From Pseudomonas fluorescens (GTDB taxonomy: Bacteria; Pseudomonadota; Gammaproteobacteria; Pseudomonadales; Pseudomonadaceae), in the NCBI RefSeq assembly GCF_004683905.1, contig NZ_CP038438.1, positions 3,410,001-3,474,000 of the forward strand: a DNA stretch of 64,000 nt, in the 5' to 3' direction. Below are positions 51,001-56,164 of this stretch, in pieces. Position 1 is the first letter of the stretch. Each line of letters starts with the position of its first letter. Both the position numbers and the translations under genes were made by a program. The notes under the pieces are model-generated. The model was not told the origin of the DNA. It did not search any database and was given only the letters and a program-made list of their open reading frames with translations.

Positions 51001-51521
51001 CAGTTGAGAATGGCCTTGTCGGCGGTCTGCTCGATTGTCACTGTGGTTTTGCCATCGACCTGGGTCTGCTGCGGGCCCTTCGCGTTCTGCCAGCCTTGAG
51101 TCAGGCTGTTGTCGACCTTCAAGCCACCCTCGCCCAGGCCGTCCGGCACGAACTGCACCGTGCCCAATGCGGCGGCTCTCCCGGCCGCCTGCGCCGCCTG
51201 TTGTGCGGCAATCGCGGCGACGGTGTTATTCAAGGTCTGAATCGAGCGCTGCAATTGCTGGTTGGCTTTTTGCTGCTGGGCCAATGGCGGTGTCATCCCC
51301 GGCAGCCCCCCCACGCTCGGACGCGCAGCCGCGGCCTGCTGCGCCGCACCCTTGGCGGCAAACCAGCTCGAACTGAACGCCGTTTGCGCCTGCGCACTGC
51401 CCGCCACCAGACACAACGCCACCGCGTGCGCCAACGGCTTGAGCAGCCACAGCGTCGGATCCATGACTTCACGTTTGGATGACAGAGCGTTGGTACCACG
51501 ACGGGATGGGCGAGCGAGCAT
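39024..51521 (-). CDS. pdtA: PdtA-like giant two-partner-secretion exoprotein
   Basis: This 4165-residue protein has a long signal peptide (MLARPSRRGTNALSSKREVM..., cut near residue 46 after AQA), a TPS secretion domain (about 115-260; NGIVFSGSSQVNVRNLVAAA) and a long beta-helix body rich in LxGxxxLxA-type repeats. The C-terminal DUF3739-like region lies around 3850-4140. Near residue 3015 and again near 3049 it carries YEPVP-x6-C-x6-C. Size and position beside a DING protein and hxc genes match PdtA of P. aeruginosa, which is phosphate-regulated. The TpsB partner is not in the window. The ATG at 51521 follows AAGGATC, and a GTG one codon earlier is an alternative. Confidence 0.88.
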   Translation of the reverse strand: MLARPSRRGTNALSSKREVMDPTLWLLKPLAHAVALCLVAGSAQAQTAFSSSWFAAKGAAQQAAAARPSVGGLPGMTPPLAQQQKANQQLQRSIQTLNNTVAAIAAQQAAQAAGRAAALGTVQFVPDGLGEGGLKVDNSLTQGWQNAKGPQQTQVDGKTTVTIEQTADKAILNWETFNVGRNTTVDFAQQSNWAVLNRVNDPNARASQIQGQIKGNGTVMLINRNGIVFSGSSQVNVRNLVAAAANITDIQFRDRGLYFDSTGTQPTFTDAAGKVLVERGASIDTHKPASSTAAGGYALLLGSDVQNDGNINTIKGQTVLAAGDRFYIRKGSGTEGNALSTTFGNEVIPGFKAGAVAGKVTNNGLIQSATGDITLTGHEVVQNGVLLASTSVATRGTIHLSNPSTDANGSVTLGQGSATAIMLDSSDLTALDSQHQAALTGVTANNRIRGDQSRIEIQSGGSVEFQNGSITLATGGQVAVSAQRRSLVRDGAMIDVSGALGVKVAMENNSIKINVQGNEQRDASVNREKGALNSNDIWVDVRDLVYVPAGTNGYATDRWYTAGGLLEVGGYLGTQGHSVGDWMAQGGTVSFAGNDVVTEKGSLINLSGGTLDVQSGEIRQSWLRGADGKLYEVSRAPGDLLYTGLYKGYEDSSQRWGQTSYYYSPLIAPRSRFESGYTVGRDAGQLVIATANAVLDGQMIGEVYQGERQNQAPKPVLDGYQQSQSALARRAQLIVGSYDPTFVAASNGLLYTLNPTLDQVQIGGERPVAGNDPDLTGAVSDTRKGKLYLDNDQLSGLRLGALKVSAKDQIAIDGALTVDSGGDITLYSPDVQIGADLTARGGSLRLGNVLNQFNGGANTDTRLAAQADKTTQTRIVEGVHLDTRGLWSNLRTNPDDNASLAYLNGGLISIRSSGDIDVAAGSLLDVSSGGAILANGKTRGGKGGDLTLESSAISAPGTSHLNLDGELRGYGVTGGGTLTVQANRILVGQTDKALADNTLQLSTDLFSKGFSAYNLIGLNGLDVAEGAAIDVTLPVYRFGDAAPNQVSGVDPRTALELWTPTLFQENPTKGVLTQRAGASLTLQGGATLVGLIDAANSSLTLGRGSRISVDPGQSIKLRGAGQITVDGELNAWGGTIDIRQQQFGSIQPATSIQTADPSAHDRSIWIGEQAVLDVAGRANTATDTLGRTYGQVGKGGSLIIGGEIDAKLATATAADAYVIVRPGARLDASGTEAVLDIAGQGPTRIATDGGRISLSSYNGLFVEGNLRAAAGGVGAAGGRLELALETPLYSDSASNAVRSPREMIIGQAAENELLPANLQPGEGADGLRYGQARLSADGLMTGGFDNLSLLSNGLLSFDGDVNLRMNQSLSLFAAALSLAENSKGSARVDLSAPYLRLSGVGTYFAGFNMMRPRLLPGPTARSSDATFNASANLLDVGNGLSFGTQGSILQRQAPAVEYSRRAFGLVSLDSSGDLRFLAPNDGAEKTRLWTPGDLNLGAAQIYPATGIQAEVRAGYQGAVPVSEHTLRISGHGAAPTAVPYSAFGKLIFSAAYIEQGGVLRAPLGKIVLGDDLLSTTHEVRLLPGSLTSVSGAGLVMPYGGTTDGIDYRYNGKSVVLNGISGETSGVSIGTQFADVQSGAVIDLSGGGDLRGAGFVSGRGGSTDARFNPLVRTATDGTFSLPGLASNPVYAIVPGNQSSYAPMLAEAGAGDPRIGQQITIGAGVPGLAAGTYTLLPSTFALMPGAFRVEVNGQAAPGVTTGALPLRNGSWTSSGQMSIANTGLRDSLASQLILTSADVLRRYSQYNETGFSQFIQSDAARRGVPRALAPMDGKTLDLRLASGGKQDIALQFNGRTLFEAAEGGMAGTAVVRGGNVGSSFEILGAGRASTPGFNGVSLYADTLNSLNAGRLTIGAMPNVLYNTTANIIGFLGASESIVLREGAILSAPQVLLRTTSTLGGITVEAGGGINTLGRGNVAYDSLAGYVYEPKGSSLLLVSNGWAQVLAPERASGISGAGSIRIGTCAASACNNPALLYSNGSITAATDNQFELGEAVRFGTRHLALSVGSVNTGSAEALAAAGSRVPAGLTLNQNVLDRLLRGDTQFAAPALETLSLTTRDAFNFYGSVSLDTIDPQTGQSKLQNLVLVTPAIYGLGDANDVASIRTANLIWNGATQSAGSVITGGAGTGSGTLDIQAQRIELGYGPMPQASGLDQNNRLALGFTNVNLSASERITANHKGSLAVYQEQGAYDPLTGYRYSGGNLNLRTPLLTGEAASVSLLKAGNSLTLSGAGAAGVANALGAELNLEARNIVLDSRIALGSGKLTVKSEGDLTLGTSAVLDMAGRTLPFNDVSKYSWGGDVSLYSANGNIRQAAGSRIDLSAKNNQVGNLSVVALADAAGMVDLQGEIVGGSSGYYDAGGTLVPYKAGGVDIRAQRLGGDATEQFAALNQRLNAGQVYGSRSLQLKQGNLVIGDGLKAGEINVSVDNGSLTVAGLIDASGERVGSIRLSAKNGLTLAGNSVLDAHGRVLRVDSYGKIIDAPNRATVELSSGDGLLTLGSGARIDLRHGTDAVPGFLAGQHDGMLRGTLELNAPRLGSNDIAIDANGVLTIQGARSIGLNGMRRYTDAREGVDPAVSGRPYQVIDQAMLERIHGDSNDFINAALGNNDLLQRKLAGLNNATYADAFHLRPGVEIASKTADGDLVVEGDLDLSGYRYASLNPHTQLNPSVYGSGEAGSLVIRAGGNLDIYGSINDGFAPPPETQDDAGWKLIAGVQPFGGDLIVPGSGVSLAEGTQFPIGATLNYDVTLQGAVLASGTLLPTQAVLAEVYTFSAGTVLAGAIHDSNGHLLYAAGTLLSDSVTLPADTRLGAGIRLNKATALQAMNWPKGVPLPSVYDADLTTFAGVKLKGELALLRGSLIPSMTDVKLAEGTSLIELRPFNGTQQGKNWAVASMLPSGSASWSMRVVAGADLAAADSRAVKPLTPEGNLRLADSHYGVNITTAAGKLVWAPDNPFFTPYEPVPDDMLEYCQQIADLCVPMARWVWAPGSGMGPDYEPVPEEAQFICDLQPELCIGNNPGKTAKAHMQMFSVLRTGTGDLDLIAAGNLSMDSPFGVYTAGTQSANIDPLYNQPRGHLSDNDSVLGTAGAAYEKWVDGGSDSLYQAWYPQMGGNLTINAGGSVSGDSVGTKAQSTASGFREQMASVAVGNWLWRQGTGNPDVPTAWWINFGSYSTQMNSDRVINTEPYLVGFTGFGTLGGGNISLRAGGDAGMLKPLGDAVNYPRGQGLIVAVGSTGRVASDGSVQMTGGGDMDIRIGGTLNPSLQARAGETGFGQPNHDLQGALINLRGAAHMTGGALGGINLQYGAGAVFNDLRETRALDPFTSTTGSASGGVVLIPGDSGMSLSSRGDLVLGGAADPGRVSLMNASPIMAADASVEQGGTLSGFSLWTDHTAIDLFSAGGNLTPGTQISEFSTSNGLITGRNTSPTDGRFVYPSILRAVAGQGSVYAGPSATFIGVNNYPLQGYSLLLAPSKSGQLELLAGDSIYAGGYAINQSGASPMAVATPFNPAFNAYTNSNAGKPLRTNYSDDGVAAEGNVRYPLFAYGPNTYSGSNDVQGPARFYALTGDLVGIRSGETLSFSTSRRTWYEAAGPVWMIAGRDIVASGTALGQPATVPTVEMSSGKEDIFSTGNLFVHNDLRDVSRVSAGRDILYSSFDIAGPGTLDINAGRNILMENRASITSLGAIVAGDSRPGASVVLQAGVGAQGPNYTRFIARYLNPQNLADPNASLNGQPGKVVKTYLDELQSWLTLGYGFSGNAEQAQAFYAALPSAEQAIFARQVYFAELRAGGLEYNDADGPRKGSYLRGRNAIAALFPSTDVAGNPLRYDGDITLYGGAGVKTLFGGDIQMLTPGGGQVFGIEGAAPPSTAGIITQGSGNIQLYSQGSILLGQSRIMTTFGGSILGWSAEGDINAGRGSKTTVVYTPPKRVYDTWGNVTLSPSVPSTGAGIATLNPIAEVAPGDIDLIAPLGTIDAGEAGIRVSGNVNIAALTVVNAANIAVQGKTSGVPVVAAVNTGAITSASSAASSATQAAEDVARQQQAAARQNQASVFTVQVLSFGNEQLAPSRDGASRAPATGYNPNSPVQVLGAGALDEQAKQQLTEEERGQLTL

Positions 51522-51656
51522 CACTACGAGATCCTTTTTTGATTGCCACATATGGCCGCAGGCGCGCAAAAACCTGCTGTTACGACATAGGCCGTTGGCG
51601 GAGGGCGCGACCGAACGGATGTCACACAAACTTCATGTTCGGCGTGTATTCGAGCC

Positions 51657-51691
51657 AAAAAAAATGACGGCAACCCGAAGGTTGCCGTCAT
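51657..51691 (-). terminator. Rho-independent terminator after the DING gene
   Basis: ATGACGGCAACC and GGTTGCCGTCAT form a 12-bp stem with loop CGAA (51664-51691), followed on the minus strand by a T-run. It stands 22 bases after the DING stop and 136 before the PdtA-like start, so the giant gene needs its own promoter. Confidence 0.95.
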
Positions 51692-51712
51692 CGGTGTTAC
51701 GACCGCGCGAGC

Positions 51713-52822
51713 TTACAAAGGACGACCGATAGCGTTGCAGACGCTGGCGTTGTTGATGTCCAGGTTGTTGCCCGAAGTGTTGGTGATGAAGTTGGCGGTC
51801 ACAGCGGTTTTCCAGGCGTTAGGCACAGCGACGAACTTGTGGGCCTGAGTCGCAGTGTTGTTGCCCGGGTTGCTGTAGTGCTGAGTCAGGAAAGCTTTGA
51901 CGTCCGCGGCCACGGCTGCATCCTTGTAGCACTGACCGAAGATGAAGTTGGTGTAGGCAGCCAGTTTGTAACCCGAAGCCGGGTTAGCAACCACTGGCGA
52001 CCACTTGGACGGATCGGCAGCATCGATAGCATTCGCCGGAGGATTGACCGACGACAGCGCCAGCGTCACGTTGAGCGCAGTCGGCTGAACACCGTTGACG
52101 CGAGCAACAACAGCGTTGCTGGTGGCATCGACGCCGTCCGGACCTACATAACCGATGGAACCGTCAACCGCGTTCACGGCAGTGGCAACTTCGGAAGTGT
52201 TGGCGACGCCGACCCAGTTCGAAGGCAGAGCGATGCCGCCGATACGAGCGCTGGTGAAGGTGGAGTTGGTCGCAAACTGAGTCGGGCAGACCGAGTTCAG
52301 GTGACGAGTCAGGATTTCCGAAGTGCCGCTGGAAACGTTGCGATAAACAACGCGGATCGTGGTCGCGTCGGAAGTACCCAGCAGAGCACCCCAGGTGGTT
52401 TTCTGGCCCGAGAACACTTCGCACAGCTGAGCGCTGGTCAGGTTCAGCGCGGTCTGGCCGGCTTTTTTGTATGGGATGGCAACCGAAGTGGCCACCGACG
52501 GCAGTTGAATCAACGGGCCGTACGAAGCGTTGTAAGTGTTCTTGTAGGTGCTGAGTTCCGCAGCGCTGAGGATCGAGTCGCTACCGGCGAAATGCACGGT
52601 GCCGGTGGTGCTGAAGCCGGCCGGGTTGTTGGTCAGGAAAGCGGTCTTGCCACCGCCGCTGCCGATGGCCGCGTAGCTGAAGTTGGCAGGCAGGATGCTG
52701 TCGGCCGAACCTTTGTACAGAGCGGCTGGCAGAGTTGCACCGCCACCGGTAACGGCCATGGCTTGAGCGGAAGCCAGGGCGGCGACGGTCAGGGAAGCGG
52801 CGATCAGAGTGCGCTTGAACAT
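51713..52822 (-). CDS. DING-family phosphate-binding protein (Lap-like)
   Basis: This 369-residue protein has a signal peptide (about 1-23, ending AMA) and a mature N-terminus VTGGGATLPAALYKG, close to the DINGGGATLPQ of DING proteins, with VT in place of DIN. It has four cysteines suited to two disulfides. DING proteins bind phosphate like PstS, and in P. aeruginosa related proteins (LapA/LapB) are exported through Hxc. Here it follows gspF, so it is a plausible substrate of that system. AGGAGATTCTTC precedes the ATG at 52822. Confidence 0.88.
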   Translation of the reverse strand: MFKRTLIAASLTVAALASAQAMAVTGGGATLPAALYKGSADSILPANFSYAAIGSGGGKTAFLTNNPAGFSTTGTVHFAGSDSILSAAELSTYKNTYNASYGPLIQLPSVATSVAIPYKKAGQTALNLTSAQLCEVFSGQKTTWGALLGTSDATTIRVVYRNVSSGTSEILTRHLNSVCPTQFATNSTFTSARIGGIALPSNWVGVANTSEVATAVNAVDGSIGYVGPDGVDATSNAVVARVNGVQPTALNVTLALSSVNPPANAIDAADPSKWSPVVANPASGYKLAAYTNFIFGQCYKDAAVAADVKAFLTQHYSNPGNNTATQAHKFVAVPNAWKTAVTANFITNTSGNNLDINNASVCNAIGRPL

Positions 52823-52968
52823 GAAGAATCTCCTTTTCAACGATGGTTGTGAACACAGGTTTTCAGGGGTCTTGCATGACACTGGGAAGACTCACCGCTG
52901 ACCTTCGCAAGCGGGGTCCGTGGTTAAGTCGCACTGAGAAATTCGCATCTTGCGGTGACAGATAAAGG

Positions 52969-52998
52969 AAAAAACCTCGGGAGCTGCGCGGGGTTTTT
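52969..52998 (-). terminator. Possible terminator of the gsp operon
   Basis: AAAAACCTCG and CGGGGTTTTT can pair (one wobble) around GGAGCTGCG, with T-runs on the minus strand. It is about 310 bases beyond the gspF stop, upstream of the DING start. The rest of 52823-53184 holds only single CTGTCAY half-sites (52955-52961, 53093-53099, minus strand). Confidence 0.45.
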
Positions 52999-53182
52999 CA
53001 GGGAGTTTTCTCGGGTGTTTGCGGGAGATTGAGAGGGGTCTGGATCAGCGGTTTGGCGCAATCAGGCTACAGCCGTTGAAGGCTGGTTGCAGATGACAGA
53101 AAGGAGAACCCGAGGATGGTTCTTTTGAGGGTCGGGTGATGCTGAAGTATTGGAAAAAAGTCTGAATTATTTGTTGTTCTGA

Positions 53183-53288
53183 CGGGCGCCTTCGCGAGCA
53201 AGCCCGCTCCCACAGGTTCTTGTGGTGTGACATATATTGCATTAACAACTCTGTCCCCTGTGGGAGCGGGCTTGCTCGCGAAGAGGCC
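53183..53288. repeat. REP pair, outward orientation
   Basis: CGCGAGCAAGCCCGCTCCCA is followed by an AT-rich spacer (GACATATATTGCATTAACAA) and TGTGGGAGCGGGCTTGCTCG, the reverse of the arm order in most other pairs of this window. Confidence 0.92.
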
Positions 53289-53311
53289 AGACCAGACGAC
53301 CTCGGAATCAG

Positions 53312-54523
53312 CTACTGCACCAACTGATTGATCTCGATGATCGGCAACAACACCGCCATCACAATCACCAGCACCACCCCTCCCATCACCACGATCATCA
53401 GCGGTTCGAGCAACGCGGTCATGCCCATCGCCCGGCGCTCGATATCGCGGGACAGCGTTTGCGCCGCCCGTTCGAGCATCGGCGGCAGTGCACCGGTTTT
53501 CTCGCCGCTGGCGATCAGGTGAATCAGCACCGGCGGAAACACGTTCTCCACCCGCAACGCCGCCGCAAGATTCACCCCTTCGCGCACCTTGGCCGTGGCG
53601 TCGCTGACACTCAGGCTCAAGCGATCATTGGATAACGTCTGCCGCGCCGCCTCCAGCGCCCGCAACAACGGCACCCCGGCACCGCCGAGAATCGCCAGGG
53701 TCGAGGCGAATCGCGCAGTGTTCAGGCCCAACACGAACCGTCCGATCAGCGGCAGTTTCAACACCCGATGATGCCAACTCAAACGTGCCGCCGGATTGCG
53801 CAGATACAGGCGCCAGCTCCAGAAAACACCGGCGATCAGCGCCGCACACAACCAACCCCATGCGCGAATGAAATCACTGGCGGTGAGCATCGCCAACGTC
53901 AGCCCCGGCAAGTCCTGCCGCGCCTGGGAAAACGCACTGACCACCTGCGGCACCACGTAACTGAGCAGGAAAATTACAATGCCGATCGACACCAGCCCGA
54001 CCACACCCGGATAGATGAAAGCGGTGAGGATCTTGCCGCGCAGGTTATTGCGCTCCTCGATGTAATCCGCCAGCCGCTCCATCACCTGCGCCAGATCGCC
54101 GGACTCCTCCCCCGCAGCGATCAACGCGCGGTAGATCTCCGGAAAGTCCCGTGGTCGCGCCGCCAGCGATTCCGCCAGACGCATGCCGCTGCGCACATCG
54201 GCGCGCACCGCACTGAGGGTGTGGGCGATGTGTTTTTTCTCGGCCTGCTCCACCGTCGCGCTGAGCGCCGCTTCCAACGGCAGGCTGGCACCGAGCAGGC
54301 TCGCCAGTTGGCGGGTGGCCCAGGCCAGATCGTTGTCCGACATACGCGCACTGAACAGACCTCCGCCGCCATGCTGGGCGACGTTGCTTTCCTTGTGCAC
54401 CGACAACGCGGTCAAACCACGGCTGCGCAACACGCCGAACGCCGCGCCCTGGCTGTCCGCCTCCAGGTGCCCGGACTCGATCTTGCCGGTAGCGTCGGCG
54501 GCTTCAAAACGATAGCGATTCAT
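53312..54523 (-). CDS. gspF: GspF inner-membrane platform protein (HxcS-like)
   Basis: This 403-residue protein has the two GspF domains (about 70-195 and 275-395, each with a PxxxxAL...GExSG pattern such as ALIAAGEESGDL and LIASGEKTGAL) and three membrane helices. GspF anchors the ATPase and drives pseudopilus assembly. Its start overlaps the gspE stop as ATGA. It is the last secretion gene before the DING protein. Confidence 0.92.
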   Translation of the reverse strand: MNRYRFEAADATGKIESGHLEADSQGAAFGVLRSRGLTALSVHKESNVAQHGGGGLFSARMSDNDLAWATRQLASLLGASLPLEAALSATVEQAEKKHIAHTLSAVRADVRSGMRLAESLAARPRDFPEIYRALIAAGEESGDLAQVMERLADYIEERNNLRGKILTAFIYPGVVGLVSIGIVIFLLSYVVPQVVSAFSQARQDLPGLTLAMLTASDFIRAWGWLCAALIAGVFWSWRLYLRNPAARLSWHHRVLKLPLIGRFVLGLNTARFASTLAILGGAGVPLLRALEAARQTLSNDRLSLSVSDATAKVREGVNLAAALRVENVFPPVLIHLIASGEKTGALPPMLERAAQTLSRDIERRAMGMTALLEPLMIVVMGGVVLVIVMAVLLPIIEINQLVQ

Positions 54524-55929
54524 CAGGCGTCTCGAGTGACACGGAGGATTTCTTCAGGCGCGGTGGCGCCGCTGCGAATCCAGCGCTCGCCGTCCTCGCG
54601 CAGGCTGAACATCCCGGCCTTGGACGCTGCCGCACGCAAAGCCTGCTCCCCTGCCCCTTGGTGAATCAGGGTGCGGATGTCGTCGTCGATACAGAACAAT
54701 TCGTGGATGCCGGTACGGCCGCTGTAACCGGTGTGATTACACGCCACGCAACCCACCGGGCGCCAGGTGCCCGGCGCTGCCGGGTCTTGCTGTTTGCACT
54801 GATTGCAAAGGCGCCGCACCAGCCGCTGGGCCAGAACGCCGAGCATCGACGAAGCGAGCAGAAACGGCTCGACACCCATGTCGATCAAGCGGTTGACCGC
54901 CGACACCGCGTCGTTGGTGTGCAGCGTCGCCAGCACCAGGTGCCCGGTGAGCGAGGCCTGCACGGCGATTTGAGCGGTTTCCAGATCGCGGATTTCGCCA
55001 ATCATGATGATGTCCGGGTCTTGCCGCAGGATCGCCCGCAATGCCAGGGCGAAGGTCATGTCGATCTTGGCGTTGACCTGAATCTGGCTGATCCCCGGCA
55101 GGTCGTATTCCACCGGGTCTTCGACGGTGAGGATATTGCTGGTGCTGGCATCGAGGCGTCCCAGCGCGGCGTAGAGGCTGGTGGTCTTGCCGCTGCCGGT
55201 GGGGCCGGTGACCAGCACGATACCGTGGGGCTGGCGGATCAGGTGATCGAGTCTGGCCAGCACCTGCGCGTCCATGCCGAGGGTTTCCAGGTGCAAACGC
55301 CCGGCCTGTTTGTCGAGCAAACGCATCACCACCCGCTCGCCATGCCCGGTGGGCACGGTCGACACGCGAATATCGATCGGTCGCCCAGCCACGCGCAGCG
55401 CGATACGACCGTCCTGCGGCAGGCGTTTTTCGGCGATGTCGAGTTGCGCCATGATCTTGATCCGCGACACCAGCGCACCGTGCAGCGCCTTGCGCGGCGA
55501 AACCACGTCACGCAGGGTGCCGTCGACCCGGTAGCGCACCACCGAATGGGTTTCGAACGGTTCGATGTGAATGTCGCTGGCCTCATCGCGGGCGGCCTGG
55601 GTGAGCAAGGCGTTGATCATGCGGATCACCGGCGCACCGTCCTGAGTGTCGAGCAGGTCGGTGATTTCCGGCATGTCCTGCATCAGCCGGTCGAGATCCA
55701 CTTCATTTTCTGCTGCGCCAACCACAGCGGCGGCGCTGCCGGTGTCGGCGTAGGCCGTGGCGAGCAGGCCATCGAGTTCGTCGTCGCGCACGCGCTTGAG
55801 CGACGTCTCACCGAACTGCCGCCGCACCTCGCTGATCGACCAGCCCGGCGTCGATGGGCACACGGTCAGCACGCCGTCGCACAACAGAATGCGCTGGGCC
55901 TTGGCCCAGGCGTAGGGAAGCGAACTCAT
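54523..55929 (-). CDS. gspE: GspE secretion ATPase (HxcR-like)
   Basis: This 468-residue ATPase has a short N-terminal domain, then Walker [17 protein letters not shown], Asp box, Walker B ([12 protein letters not shown]) and the His box [10 protein letters not shown] tetracysteine zinc module (CNQCKQQ ... CVACNHTG) is present, as in GspE. It powers the type II system from the cytosol. It overlaps gspF. The gap of 235 bases to gspD is filled by a repeat element, so this part may have its own promoter. Confidence 0.93.
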   Translation of the reverse strand: MSSLPYAWAKAQRILLCDGVLTVCPSTPGWSISEVRRQFGETSLKRVRDDELDGLLATAYADTGSAAAVVGAAENEVDLDRLMQDMPEITDLLDTQDGAPVIRMINALLTQAARDEASDIHIEPFETHSVVRYRVDGTLRDVVSPRKALHGALVSRIKIMAQLDIAEKRLPQDGRIALRVAGRPIDIRVSTVPTGHGERVVMRLLDKQAGRLHLETLGMDAQVLARLDHLIRQPHGIVLVTGPTGSGKTTSLYAALGRLDASTSNILTVEDPVEYDLPGISQIQVNAKIDMTFALALRAILRQDPDIIMIGEIRDLETAQIAVQASLTGHLVLATLHTNDAVSAVNRLIDMGVEPFLLASSMLGVLAQRLVRRLCNQCKQQDPAAPGTWRPVGCVACNHTGYSGRTGIHELFCIDDDIRTLIHQGAGEQALRAAASKAGMFSLREDGERWIRSGATAPEEILRVTRDA

Positions 55930-55966
55930 CTCAAAACCTCCCCAATCTCTCTGCCTGGAGGTGTTC

Positions 55967-56142
55967 CTGTGGTGAGGGGATTTCTTATGGAGAGCGGATT
56001 TCTTGTGGTGAGGGGATTTATCCCCGATGGGCTGCGCAGCAGCCCCGAAACCTGATATCCGAATACATCTGACTGACCGCGTGCATAGGTTTTGGGGCCG
56101 CTTCGCTGCCCATCGGGGATAAATCCCCTCACTACAGGGTTA
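55967..56142. repeat. Inverted repeat of the GTGGTGAGGGGATTTATCCCC family
   Basis: CTGTGGTGAGGGGATTT, a second GTGGTGAGGGGATTTATCCC and the inverted GGGATAAATCCCCTCACTAC frame GGGCTGCGCAGCAGCCC. It lies inside the gsp operon between gspD and gspE and matches the element at 9209-9350. Confidence 0.85.
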
Positions 56143-56164
56143 CTTCTCAGATTGAGGACTCTGT

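Noticed and set aside
52823..53110. Pho box upstream of the DING gene
   Set aside because: Only single CTGTCAC/CTGTCAT half-sites are visible (52955-52961 and 53093-53099, minus strand); the second half at 11-base spacing is poor in both. PhoB control remains plausible only by analogy.
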